A DNA stretch of 64,000 nucleotides from Fagopyrum homotropicum (GCA_033239125.1 BSWB01000005.1:104791994-104855993); one strand, 5' to 3'; positions 46,676-59,490 are shown, numbered from the stretch's first letter. Numbers and translations: made by a program. The notes: generated from the sequence alone by a model not told the origin.

Positions 46676-49563
46676 TGTAACACCCCAAATTCTCGGAACT
46701 CGGGGAGCTACTGGTTAGGACCTCACAATGGGTCCCGACCTTGGTTTAACAACAACATTACTTGGATCTTACAACAAGGCACAAATGTATTTAAAACAAT
46801 TTCTAAAACATAATATTTTTAATGGTATAAACGTACACATGTGACAGCTTTACAAACATATATAAAGATACATAACATGCATGACGTATGGAAGACTCCC
46901 CCGTCCCCATCTAATGAGTACGTGGACCCGGCTGACCATCCGTTCCGGATCTCTCTGCAACTGTCTATCTCTACAGATCTACAACACGGATAAACCGTTA
47001 GCTAACTATCCAAATATAAGCAAAAATGATAACAGCACAAACACAAGCAGAAACAAAATAAACAAACATCATGCTGGCACTCAACCGTTTATTATCTATT
47101 ATTTAAGTGATTCACATTATTCAATTTAAGTTGTGGCACGAGAATTTTTATTAGTTCTCGCCTCCGTTCCTTATCCAACTGGTGTAGGTCTAGCTGACTT
47201 CCACTGGTAGCATCACTACAAACCACGTATGGACTAGTCCCGAAAGAAACCCCCAGCGCCCGCAAGCTACTGAGCAGAATGCCACCGCCCGTTACTCTTA
47301 GGCCAAAATATAGGTCGGTAATTATATATCACAACCTATCTCCATAAACATTTCAATCACACACCACCATCATCATTTATACTCATATTTAGAAGTCAGC
47401 TAAGTAAGCCCAAAGGACTTACCTGTTATCACGCTCGACTCTTTGTAACCCACTCGCTCTGTAAACTGTAGCAACTCAGTTGCCTGTCAGAGGCGATACG
47501 TGTATTAGCACACTCTCACGTAGTTAGAAGTCTAAAACTTCTAAGATCGAATGACGTATTAAGACATAACTAGTTATAGTGTTAATTTAGGGTAAAATGA
47601 CCATTTTACCCTTGGTCCCGAAATTCCCGAAAAATCTAGAATTCATGTCTAATCTCCTATTTGAGGTTCTAAGATCATATTCTAACTCCTAAAATTTTAT
47701 TTGGTTCCAAACTGACATTTTTCCTATGTTTCTATTTTCCGGAAGAAACGTAAAGGTCTAACTTCGGTTCTAAATATAAAATTCTTAACAGCTTATAATA
47801 ATTTCGAATTAAATCTCTAGATCATCTATGAGGTTCTATCTAACCTTAGGAGGAAAAATTTCTCTAAACTGTTCAGCCATTAATTTTATAATAATTCACA
47901 AAGTTGGCTACTTCACTCAAAATTCCTATACTTAGCCAAAAACTTAAGTTTACCAAAACTGCTCAACTACCTAACTTCGGGAGCTCATAACTTCTAATCC
48001 GACCGTTCATTTCTTCTCAAATTTTAATATGCTAAACTACATATATCCATCTACAACATATCCAAAATTCAACGGTGGATCTTTATCCAAACGTTCAATA
48101 ATTGGCCGACAAGATAGGCAGTTTATAACCTAAAAGCTGAAGGAATAAAATTCAATTTTACAGCAGCCCTTATATCTATCATTTTATGTATAACTTTCAG
48201 CAGCTACCTATTACTATATTAACTATGCTCAAGGCCGACTACAGCAGCTCATTAACCTAGCATTACGAAATGGGTATGCATACATAAGATTATACAATAA
48301 TTTCTAGAGGCGAGAATTGGATTGCAGAAGTGAGGGCTCACCTCTTCAACCTCTACTGGCTGAGGCGTTTTTCAAAACGGTTCCGGATGATCTTCTGGCT
48401 CCCTTGGCATGACAGCTCAGGAGGAGAAGAGTGAGGGTTCGGCTTGGTTTGTTGCTGCAGCGATTGGAGAGCTCTTCCTAGCCTCGCTGTTGTCACGGAA
48501 TATTCGATAGGAAGGTTTTCATCACAGGTACGGAGATGTGAGTACTCATGATCGATCAATTAAAGAGATGAAGCCTAGTGGTATATAGATCTTTACCGAA
48601 ATAGACAGAGGAAGATTGAATTCAGTCCGATCCAGAGGAGCAACGCCGGACGCTGAAGGGTTGCAAGTGTGCAGAAGGCGCTTTGGTGGATCCGTTGCTT
48701 CGTCTAGCGATTGGGGAGGATTGTGTGCAGTGCTGTGCGACGTTTCTGGGCTGCTGAAGGAATGTAACTGCTGGAGAGGCGATAATTCAAGCGTTGAATG
48801 TAGTAGGAGAGAGAGAGAGGGCAGTTAAGAAGGAGATTGGAAGCGTAACAGCCGGCTGCTGCTGCTCCTTCCTGTGGCTGGGCCGAAGTAGCTGCTTCAT
48901 CATCTCCTCCAGTAGCTGGGCTGGCACAGATTCTGGGCTGCGCATTGGGCTGGAGCGGACAAGGCAGCGGGCTGGAGCAGCTGGGCTAGCAGGTGCTGGA
49001 CAAGCAAACTGGAGCAGCTCACGGATTGGGCTGGGCAACGCTGGAGTGCTACTGTTGGGCTGGAGTTGTGCTGTTGCTGGGCTGAGCTGAAGAATGCAGC
49101 GGACAAGCTGCTGAAGCTGGGCGCTGGTATACGGCTGGGTTGGGCAACGCTGGCGCTGGGCTGTCGACAGCCTGTCTGGGCTTGTCACAGACTTGTCACA
49201 GCCTTGTCTGGCCTTGTCACAGACTCGTCACAGCCTTGTCTGGCTTTGTCACAGCTTCGTCACAGCCTTGTTTGGCCTTGTCACAGCTTCGTCACAGACT
49301 TGTCTGAACCTTGTCACAGCTTCGTCACAGACTTATCCGGGCCTTGTCATATTCTAAATTAGGGCTAAACTTATTATTTTATGTGAAGGTAAGCTACATA
49401 AAATGATAAACTTTTAAAGGATTCTATCATTTTATGTGAAGGAAATCTACATAAAATGATAACTTTCATAATAATGTGTCTAACTAAGTAGACGGATCTG
49501 GCTCAACAGAGCGAGATCAAGTTTATAACAGAAATAGACGGAATAAAAATTCCGGATATTGCA
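46676..49563 (-). repeat. 3' LTR of the deleted Gypsy element
   Basis: About 2.9 kb, collinear with the solo LTR 37996-40798. It includes the paired palindromes (49376-49461), CTGGGCTGGAGCAG-rich sequence (48880-49150) and a tandem repeat (49170-49350). The terminal TGTAAT is mutated to TGCAAT at 49563. Open frames inside it (48616-49362) come from the repeats. Confidence 0.85.
49170..49350 (+). repeat. Tandem repeat of TTGTCACAGCNTCGTCACAG units
   Basis: About five units of roughly 36 bases, core CTTGTCTGGCCTTGTCACAG plus CTTCGTCACAG. It is restricted to this LTR copy; the solo LTR lacks the array at this place. Confidence 0.8.
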
Positions 49564-49726
49564 TCAGTACCCCCTTAAAATAAGTTTCGTCCCGAAACTT
49601 AAAAGATAACGACATATAGTCGGAGTTACTACAAAAGAAATAAAGGGCCGGAAAAGGTCACAATCGATCTTGTTCTGATTTGTTCCTAAGCTAGCCGGAA
49701 ATAAAATTTCCGGGTATTACATATAG

Positions 49727-50062
49727 GGTGCGGTTCCCATGAGAACAATCTTAGACCATCATATGGTGAGTATTAAGGGTCGAGATTTAGGGTAGATATC
49801 ATAAATAATAATTACGAATAATAATAACTACGAATAATCCATTCAACCAACAATAATTACGAATAATACATTAAACGATATGGCACCTTCGTAACAAAAC
49901 TAATAATAACTACGAATAATATATTAAACCATAAGGCTTGTTCTCATGATTACACGAAAAGGTCTGCTCTCATATGATATATATATATATATCAATGATG
50001 TCACTTAATCAATATAATATACATGAAAATAATAACATTATTATATCAACATAATATATAGA
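49727..50062. other. AT-rich repeat sequence
   Basis: Repeated TAATAATAACTACGAATAAT units and a GGGTGCGGTTCCCATGAGAAC start after a TA run. Together with CTCATATGA at the far side this looks like a small non-autonomous element, but no clear ends or target duplication could be fixed. No gene. Confidence 0.35.
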
Positions 50063-50690
50063 CTAGTCTAATACCCGCACCGTGTGCGGGATTAGCTTTA
50101 ATAAATTGTAAAACAAATCTAATTATTAATTAAATTGAGTTGGAAGATAATATTATAAGGGAAATTAAAAGATAATAAAAACAAAAAGGGATATTTTTAA
50201 ATAAATGATAGTTTACATGTTCTTGATAAAAAAAAGGTCTTAAATGAAACTGAACGTTAACACGACCCGTAACATAAAAATATATGAAACCATGGTTTAT
50301 GTAATTAAGGTATTTTATAATATTAGTGTGTGTATATATATATATATAGATATAGATCGTTAGTTTATATAATTTTTTAATTAAATTTTTTAAAATGAGA
50401 GTGCGTTTTAAATTGCATTGACAAAAAGAACGAAAAAAAACATATGGCATTAAAGGCTTATACTTTATTATTAGTATATAGATATATATATTTTAATACT
50501 AATAGTATGTATACATATATGTTTGATAAGTAGATAAATATAAATTTTATAATAGGATAATTAAAATATGGTAACTATATATATTATTTAAAAAAAAACT
50601 AAAATTCTAAGAAAATGACATGTGGCATATTTTTTTGTTAGGATGAACCACATTGAAGTAAACGCTTCTGCTTTAATATATGTATATAGA
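50063..50690 (-). mobile_element. Non-autonomous Helitron, 628 bp
   Basis: On the minus strand it begins TCTATATACATATATTAAAG (50690) and ends with hairpin CCCGCAC-ACG-GTGCGGG, then TATTAGA and CTAG (50063). The flanks are A before TC and T after CTAG, the Helitron target. There is no Rep/helicase sequence. A second Helitron-like start, TCTATATACTAATAATAAAG, lies inside at 50482, also preceded by A, so two overlapping or nested Helitrons are possible. It lies in the CACTA interior. Confidence 0.85.
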
Positions 50691-50779
50691 TGACGTGTTC
50701 AGACAATGATGAAATTTCGGCTAGATAATTACCTAATTGCCCATAGAAGGTGAATCATTAATTGAGTAGCAATTGATAA

Positions 50780-52171
50780 TGCTATGGTTAATATTCTCTC
50801 CTCCTTGATACTTCCCCTTTAGTTCCAAAATTTCTTATTTCAATGTCATAACTTCTTATTCCAATTCGTTTACTTTAGAGCTTAGTTTAACAACTTGTTC
50901 GGATGGACGAGCACATCTACGCTTGTTTTTACCAAACACTTGCCTAGAACCCACTCTAAGACCTACACCCTCACTCAACCTGGGTGATCATCACCTAGTG
51001 ACATAGATAGTATATCATTACTCCCCGAGGTTGTTATGAGCCCATCCGTAACTTGTTTAGTAAGTGAATCCTTGAAATCACAAATATTTTAAATCAATAG
51101 TCCGTCTAGTTTAGGATGCAAATCTTGTAAAAACAATAAATGTACATGTAAGAAAATTTTCCATCAAACTTACAATTTTTGAAGCCACAATTCAACAAGC
51201 GACATCAACTTCACCACCCATTACTTGCCTAGCTTGTACCCATCATTCAGATCGGTCTATTGTATAAGTGGCATAATTTTTCTCACGTTGTTTGAGTTGT
51301 ACAAACAATTTGAGTAATGAAACTATCAGCCATACATAATGCACAAACTATAATTTGAAGCATAATGTATATGCATTACCAATTTTTATCCAATCGTGCA
51401 TAGCCTTTTCTTGATCCCAGTCCCTATATGGATACTTATTCTTCTTTGCATTTTCACTATTTATTGCACTTGTCTCCTGCATTCAACAATTTATAAGAAA
51501 ATATAATTCAACAAAACGTAAACAAAATCCAACAGTACTGAAAATCCTTAGTGCATCTTTGTCGTCTAAACTCATCACAATTAGTCTGCTCAATGTAATT
51601 ATATATAACAAGAGGTTCCAATTTACCATTTTTGACTAGTTTACTAAGTGTTTTCCTGAAGCCCCTAAACTTGTCACCAACATCCATAAGGATCATGTTT
51701 TTATGTACATCACTAGGAATCTCAAAAGCTTCCTGCAATTTTTATGAAAGACCACAAGAAGATAAAAATTACCTTAAATAAAAAGCACCATAAACATGTA
51801 AATATATTTACAAAGGCCACAAAATGATAATTACCATTATAGAGTCCAATATAGAGGTGTTAATCTCAGTTGGAACTTTTTCTCCAATCATGATAAACAA
51901 TTGGTATTCGTGTGCGTGCTAGATAACCAACATAGCTTGCCAATAGTTCAGATTTATCACAAACAACTTTTCCTTATAAGTTCCAATACAAGACTATCTT
52001 TTCGGTGAAATTCTTAGAACCCTTTCTAATCCTATTTGTAAGAGAAGTACCCCTCGCGTGTGTGTGAGTAGCATCGCCGTCACTCGCTTCAGAATCACCA
52101 CCATTACCTCTCGGGTGCACTGTCTACGTTGTGCAAACAATCTCATCATTTCTCAAAGAGGGACTTGCCAT
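50780..52171 (-). pseudogene. CACTA ORF2, 5' part (Transposase_24-like)
   Basis: A possible start MASPSLRNDE lies at 52171. Then LASYVGYLARTRIPIVYHDW (about 51935-51870), EAFEIPSDVHKNMILMDVGD / KFRGFRKTLSKLVKNGKL (51738-51600), a piece KYPYRDWDQEKAMHDW (about 51440-51390), QLKQREKNYATYTIDRSEWV (about 51310-51245), and a short Leu/Glu/Lys-rich coiled coil (50900-50800). The order matches the plant Ptta/En/Spm protein in CACTA ORF2. Introns and some stops intervene. Confidence 0.72.
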
Positions 52172-52744
52172 TTACGTGGACTTGTCGTAACATATATACA
52201 ATCTATGATTAGTTAAAAAGATGAGATATTTTGCAATAAAAGAGATGAGCATTGAATATATTTACTCCAAGGTATTAGGTATATATGAATCAAGTACAAA
52301 TTAGTACCATTTACAGCTACTACCACACTTTAATGAAATTTAAGACGTAGATATATATGAGTATACTATTTAGTATTGGTGTGAGAGTGAAGTCATTACT
52401 TAAAAGTGATGGTGCTAAACTTATAGAATATGATCTTTATTCATATATAAAAGAGACCGGCAATCATATTCAAATTTAAAAAAAAAACAGAACATGAAAA
52501 ATAAAAACAAAAACACCAAAATAGAAAAAGATTAAAATCAGAACAAGTATGGCCAGTCATAACAAAAACAGAAATACCAAAATAGAAAAATAAAAACAGA
52601 ACAATTTCGAATACAACAAACAAAACAGAAAAACAGAAAGAAAAAAACAAAACAAGTATTCTCTATAGTATGACAACTATTTATAGACAAATTACAAACA
52701 GAAACACCAAAACATTGTGTTGCTATCTCACTTTCTCTTTCATT

Positions 52745-55700
52745 TAGAAAGATTTTTTGAACTATTAATCTCTAAACCTTCTCCACGGTCTAACCGTAGG
52801 TATGGCTGGTCATCTTCTTTAACAATGGTCGCATTCACCGACATGATGACAAAACAATTTGCCACTAAATCTTCTGCGCCAATATTGTTCTCCACATATC
52901 TATCCTTTGTTGCTCGCACAATGACCCACTTGGAATCAGACGGGTTAGGGACAAGAACACTTGAATTGCTTGTGAAGCTGAGATAAAAGGATCATCCTTA
53001 TGGCCAAGCTTACTCAAATCAACAAGAATGAAGCATAAGTTGTCTATTTTTACACCCTTTTCGACATCAACCCATGTATAGAGAAAAACCGACAGCTTTA
53101 ACTCAATGTAATTGGGTTCCCATATGTTTGCAATAACTTCATAGTATGACAACTATTTATAGCCAGACAAATGTAAAGTTTCAGATACTACTGTTACACC
53201 ATTGTTCTGCACCGTACTTTTAACATCATGAGATTTTGTGTGGAAAGTGTAGTCATTTATTACATATGCTAAGAACGACGTTACGTCGGGAAAAGGGCCT
53301 TTAGACAACCATCTCAAGTTGTTGGACACTGACTCGGGTGTTATTTGTTGTTGATCAAGTATTCTCTTTCTAAAATATTCGACAAAAGAGCGATTATGTT
53401 CTTTTATGATCCACTTCTCACTTTTAGAAGTAAGATTTTGGCTTCTCAAATAATCTATGTGCTTCGTCACTGTTTCGGAGAACATATAGATGAGCTTGAC
53501 GCGGAAACTCTGGCGTTACTCTTTCCGTTCTTTCACCAAATAAATCCTTTCCTTCTGTCAAATCTATCGCGGATATCTTAGAAAGGCCTATGACATCAGC
53601 ACCTGAAAAGTAATTACTACAAAAGTTAACCACTTTTTCGACAATATATCTTTCAACCATGCAACCTTCAAGTCAATATTTATTTTGCACATAATCTTTC
53701 AATACATTCATATATCGCTCAAATGGATACATCCACCTCAAGTATACTGGTCCACAATATCTTACTTCTCTCACAAGATGAACCATCAAATGCACCATTA
53801 CATCAAAAAATGGAGGAAAAATTATTTCAACTTCACACATTATAAGCTCAATCTCCTTTTGCAAACTTGCCAACTCTTTCACGTCAATGACCTTGCTGCA
53901 AAGTATCTTAAAGAAGAAACAAAGACGAGTGACAATATCTCGAACATGTTTTGGTAGAATTCCACGTATGACTATCGGCAAAAGTTTCTTCATTATAACA
54001 TGACAATCATGGGATTTAAGTCCTTGCAGCTTCACTTGATTCATATTTACAAGACTTTTGATGTTGGATGAAAATACAGAATGTACCTTTACCTCAAGAA
54101 AGAATTTACAAAATGCAGATTTTTCACCTTTGGAAAGGGAGTAGCAAGCCGGCGGTAGGTACGTTTTTCCTCCTCTTTCCTCATGTTTTAACTCTGATCT
54201 AATTCTCATATTTTCCATGTCTTTTCTTGAATTGATGTCATCTTTTTTCTTTTCAGGCACGTTCAACAATGTACCTATTAGACTATCACATATATTTTTA
54301 ATGTGCATTACGCCGAGACAATGTCTCACGTACAAGTGCTCCCAATAAGGAAGGGAGAAAATATTGACTTCTTTTTCATCCTTGCTTTGGTAGAGGTTGT
54401 GCATGCTTTTTGTCAAATACCACATTCAAATCTTTAACTTTATTATGGATTTGAGAGCCCATTAAAGGTTGAGGAGGTCTATTTTTTCTACACGGCTGTT
54501 GAAAACTTTCATGAGCTTGTTGTAATAATGGTTTGTCTCAAACCAACTTTGATGTCTAAGATACACGGTTTTTTCTACCAAATTGTAACCAACAATAACA
54601 AGTACCTTCCTCACAAATTGGACATGCCGTATATCCCTCAGTAGTATAAACAACGATATTCTCATATGTTGGAAAGTCATTTATAGTGCAAAAAAACATC
54701 GACCGCAAGCAAAAGGTTTATTTACCATAAGCATTAGAGGTGGGTCGCAAACCTAAACCGCCGGTTTGGTCAAACCGGCGGTTTGCGCCGGTTCACAAAC
54801 CGCCGGTTCGGCGGTTTGGTTTGAACCGGCCCCATCTCTAATAAGCATCATAGACATTCACACCACGATCCCACATAAGGTTGAAATCATCCACGAAAGG
54901 TGCCAAAAAACATCCATATTATTTCTAGGTTGTCTTGGACCAGAAATTAACAATGTCAGCATCATATACTTTCTTTTCATGCACAACTCCAGTGGAAGAT
55001 TATAAATCACAATCACAACTGACCATGTACTATGACTAGTTGGTTGATTCCCAAATGGGTTAACTCCATCAGTTGACAAAGCAAAACGTAAGTTTCTAGA
55101 GTCCCTTCCGAACTCAGGATATCGGTTATTGATGCTTAACCATTGTTTGGAATCCGTTGGACGTCTCAACTTTCCATCACAAATCTTCTCCTCAACATGC
55201 TATCTTAGTTTCTTTGTATCCTCAACGTTAGAAAATAGACGTGTCAATCGCAGGAATTATTGGAAAATACCACATCACCTTTGTCGGGACACAATCTCTC
55301 TTATATCTAGGCTCACCACAAATAATATTTGAGCATTTATCTAGAGAGGCATATTCTTTTCTGTATAAAATACAATCATTAGGACACACATCAATTTTCT
55401 CGTAATCCATGTTGAAAGAGTTTAGCACTTTTTTGGCTCGATATGTGCAATCAAGAAGCACGAAATCTTCAAGAAACATTTCCTTCAAAAGCTTTACTAA
55501 GGTTGTAAAACTCCTATCACTCCATCCATAGGCGGCTTTCAGATTATACAACCTCAAAACACTAGACAATTTTGTGAACTTAGTACACGATGGATATAGC
55601 GGTTCTCTAGCGTCACACAAGAAATTGTCAAAAATATTAGGATGATCATTGAAACTTTCCTCGGCAACTTGTGTCATTTCCTCGAAATGATCAGTACCAT

Positions 55701-55974
55701 AATTCTTCTCTTGGAGAGCTGCATCGGTGCTATCTGATGGTTGTTCTTTCTCTCCGTGCCATATCCAACAAGTATACAATTGGTCAATTCCATCGATAAT
55801 TAAATAATCCTTCAAACTCCTAGCATCAGACCATTTACAATTGTAGCATTTTGTACAAGGGCATGGAAGCATGTCAGGGTTCTTAGCATTTTCTACAACA
55901 AGCCTTATGAATTCTTTAACTCCATCCTGGTACTCAACTGTCAAACGAATCGCAGACATCCACTTTCGATCCAT
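52745..55974 (-). pseudogene. CACTA TNP2-type transposase, broken
   Basis: Starts MDRKWMSAIR (55974) with the transposase-associated domain (MLPCPCTKC, CWIWHGE). Then come the TNP2 domain (AYGWSDRSFTTLVKLLKEMF; CPNDCILYRKEY; EFGRDSRNLRFALSTDGVNP; VDDFNLMWDRGVNVYDAY; NDFPTYENIV), HCLGVMHIKNICDSLIGTL, a DUF4218-like region (GLKSHDCHVIMKKLLPI; YLRWMYPFERYMNVLKDYV; VERYIVEKVVNFCSNYFS) and a DUF4216-like end (IWEPNYIELKLSVF; DPFISASQAIQVF). There are frameshifts near 55228 and 54905, a 106-bp hAT MITE at 54735-54840, and stops near 52865. In intact CACTAs TNP2 is the enzyme that recognises the ends; this copy cannot be made as one protein. Confidence 0.92.
54735..54840. mobile_element. hAT MITE, 106 bp, TSD ATAAGCAT
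   Basis: TAGAGGTGGG...CCCATCTCTA ends with perfect ATAAGCAT on both sides (54727-54734, 54841-54848). The interior is almost only AAACCGCCGGTTT/AAACCGGCGGTTT palindromes, the same motif as the subterminal arrays of the complete hAT at 42531. It lies in the TNP2 coding sequence. It is likely a minimal substrate of that hAT family. Confidence 0.93.
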
Positions 55975-56049
55975 GTTAAAGAACCTTAAGTTAAAGTCAA
56001 CAAAGCCTAAGAGAAAACAAGAATTTGTATAAATAATATTCATATGGAA

Positions 56050-56235
56050 AGAAAACAAGAATTATGGTTCCTCTTCTAGATAAACGAACCAAAAACAAGG
56101 TAACCTCAGGTCCTCCCTGAGTAGAAACGAGATGGAACAAAAAGAAAACAAGAATCTTGGTTCCTCTTCCAGGTAAACGAATAAAAAACAATGTAACCTC
56201 AGGTCCTCCCTTAGTAGAAACGAGATGGAACAAGA
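56050..56235. repeat. Direct duplication, ~96 bp unit
   Basis: GAAAACAAGAAT(T/C)(A/T)TGGTTCCTCTTC...AACGAGATGGAACAA occurs twice in a row with about 90% identity, just upstream of the TNP2 start. Confidence 0.85.
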
Positions 56236-59200
56236 GACGTACTTGTTAAAAATACAAGGCTTTAAAAGAACCCTATATGACGCTTGAATCCAAATGAAAC
56301 AACAACAAGCAGAAGCTCCAATCCAAATGAATCAGCAACTCCAAATGAATCAGCAATAAACAACAACGCCTGAATCCCTAGTTGAATAAAAAAAATCCGA
56401 TAAATCAACAACTCCGGCCAAATTAATCGGCAATAAACAACCAGGGTGATGAAAGCACCGGAAGGACTAGGCCAAATTAATCCTAGTTGCATGCTTGTTC
56501 TTTCCATTCTTAATTTCTGTTACAAAGAAGAAATAATTTGAAGAAAGTCCCTTTTTGTTGTTTTTGAGTGTCTTCTTCTAGCCTTTTATAACTGCAATCT
56601 GCAAACCCCCCCCCCCCACTCTTGATTTTTTTTCCTCATGCTTTTCTTCTTATTTTTTTCTGATACGATGATGAGTATGACATTGTAACAACTTTTTTTT
56701 CCTTTGTTGACCCAAACCCCCTAATTTTCTCCTTTCATATCCCTAAGGCATGCAAAATCAAGGGCATGGCTAACAACAGTGTTGTATATACATGCAGAGC
56801 TCATATTCATTTTGTATATTGGTGTTATTGCCAACATTTGGGTCTATTCATACGATACACTACCAATATACATATGCACAAATTACAAAAGTAGCAAACG
56901 CAAACCTCATATTCATTTTAACTAAGATTATTATTTTGGATAAGAAACTTGGGACTTGGATTGAGCACCTTGGTCCCTTGACACTCTCTAATTATCTAGC
57001 CTCAGTGAGCTCCAGAAAATAAAATATCCCTTTTAACCATTCTTCATGTAAGCATCTACACAAAATACAACAACAACAATATGATTTGACTTGCTTATCA
57101 TCACAAAATCTAACATTTTTTGGCTTCCATGCTTTTAGTGTACAAAATTTAAACTGAGGTTAGCCTTGATTTTTTCATCCTCTTGATTAGCACCGACACA
57201 TTTATTATACTGTTAGCCAGTGTTTTTGGCTTTATCATTTTTTTTGCAACATTTAAACTCAAGAGGTATCTAGGCCACAATGATAATAATAAGTCAATAA
57301 CTATCTGATGTGCACCAGTGCACTTATTATTCAGCTCAATTACACTCCACTATAAGGAAAAAAATATCAGTTTTATGTCATCTTTCAGTGCAAGAAAGCC
57401 AAAAGAATAGTTGATCCTTTCAATGAAGTGTTTTATGTAGAATAAACTAAAATAAGACCAAGAAGAAGATGTGGATTTCATTTTATATGCAACTATTAAA
57501 TTAGAAAAGTATCACACTAAAATGTTGTTTGTGTTAAGTTGTACTTAGTGTAAGTTTCTCACCATTGCATGATTTGTGTATGTATTAAGTTGTATTTATG
57601 TAAGTTTGCCACCATTGTGAAATATGTGTAAGTACAATAGAAATATGAGTAGCTAGGAAGTAGTAATAATAGTAAAGTTTTGTCAAGAAAGCATTGGATT
57701 GATCGGTAATTTACCTGTACCGGAAGTACTGAAATTCGGAGTTGGCTTGCCCAACCCATGGTCAGCTCTAGTTATGAACTTATGATGGATTAAAAAAAAC
57801 TGTTTGAGTATAACACCTTGAGAATTTGAAGATCGGAATATAAAACTTTTCAGCAGGGACCAACAGTGTTGTATATACTTGCAAAGCAACAGGACATACA
57901 AGAAGCATATTCAACAAAATTTAATATTATTCATCACCCCAGTAAAGAAACATGCACGCTATGCAGCAGAAAAAGAGAACCAAAATAAGCTATTGCTGAA
58001 GAGTAAAAATAATGCAAGCTTTGCGCAGTGTCATACACGATGTCAGCATTGGAAATCTGAATGTGACGTGTGAATGTTATCACCACTCTAACTGTTGGCA
58101 ACTCAACAAATTTTGTGAATATTATCACCACTCTAACTGTTGGCACCACGGGTATTGCAATCTGCAAACAATCAAAGCCTCTAATTAGCTCAAGAAAAAT
58201 AATGATTCTCCTCATAATTAAACTAATGGCATCAAGAGGTGTTAATAAACAAAGTCAAATCATAAGAGCATGTTATAATATAGATAATGCAGCAACAGAG
58301 CAGTCTATAATGAAAAAGAAATCACAACTAAAATTCAATTGCCACAAAAAGATCCATATTCCATTTCACAACAATTTCCATCAACAAAATGAGAACTAAA
58401 ATTCAATTGACACATAAAGTAAAATTTATCTTTAACAATGTTTTCATCGGAAAAAAAGTTTTATTTTTCATGCGTAAAATATCACTCTATCTCGACAAAT
58501 GACTAATTCAGCGCTCTAGCTTTATTCACTCCTTTCTCAAGTACGAATCATTACTCTTCATTTATAAGGAATTACAGAAGTATATGCAACAAGTTGTAGA
58601 CCAATTTTATGCAATATTTGAAGACACATTTATATGGCTATCATTTGTATAACAATAAGCCGGTAATATATTTATGTTAACCTATATTTAGCTTTACAGT
58701 TCAGCTTTCTCTTATCTCTACAAATCAAATAATAGTACCTAGATGCATCATCGAACTCAAAACGCTGAGAGATGCATCATCAACTACAAAACACAAATGA
58801 AACAAGTGAAAGAAATATCGGAAATTTTTAAACAATGAACTGATAACATAGAATTGGACAGAATCTAATGTGGAGTCAATATACAATGAAGAAGTCATCA
58901 TGTGTCAAATGAAGGGTACCTAGATGTATCATCGATTTCAAAACACTAAGAGATGAAGATGGAATGAGTTTGTCATTTGATCAATTGCAACAAGACAATA
59001 GATGTAATGGGACGAACCAATACACGAACCAATATGATTCAACACACTAAGGAGAGACCAATCCAAATGAATCAACAACTCCAATAAAGATGCAATGAGA
59101 CGATCAATTGATCAATTTCATTCACACCTGAATCCAAATGAAATAGCAAACCAAAATCGAATATGAAGGACTCCAATCCAAATGAATCAACAACTCCAAT

Positions 59201-59490
59201 AAAGATAAAGATGCAGTTGATCAATTCAGACTCGAAAAAATAGGTAAGAGCCTAACCGAAATCGATTTTGAAGGACCACAAAACAAAAAGGAGAGTCGGG
59301 GTCGAGAATTTCCCGCCACTCGCAATTGCCAATCACCGCCGCCAGTCGCTGCTAAGATGTTATCAGATGGTTGGGATGTTTTCCTTGAACACGAAGGAGG
59401 AGAGTTGGGAACAATAGGTTAGGGCTAATTGAGAGGTGCATCAATGCACTTATTTTCCTATGCTCAAAACGACGCCGTTAACAGAGGGAT
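56236..59490 (-). other. CACTA 5' non-coding region
   Basis: Sequence between the TNP2 start and the right terminal region, AT-rich, with a poly-C run near 56605. A 45-base direct repeat (GAATNTTATCACCACTCTAA, at 58072 and 58117) and a repeated TCCAAATGAATCANCAACTC phrase (near 56325 and 59065-59195) were seen. No gene was recognised; it probably holds promoter and long 5' UTR/intron. Confidence 0.45.

Larger units (their letters stand above)
46676..49721 (-). mobile_element. Internally deleted Gypsy element, TSD TATAG
   Basis: The flanks are TATAG at 46671-46675 and 49722-49726. The minus strand begins TGTAATACCCGG (5' LTR start, about 110 bases kept), then AAGTTTCGGGACGAAACTT and TTTTAAGGGGGTAC (internal 3' end with PPT, about 49564-49607), then the complete 3' LTR 49563-46676, ending GGGGTGTTACA. 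Everything between the 5' LTR start and the last ~45 bases of the internal domain is gone. The LTR is the same family as the solo LTR at 37996. No coding sequence. Confidence 0.87.

Noticed and set aside
48616..49362. Several frames of 70-130 codons
   Set aside because: All lie in an LTR with CTGGGCTGG and CTTGTCACAG repeats.
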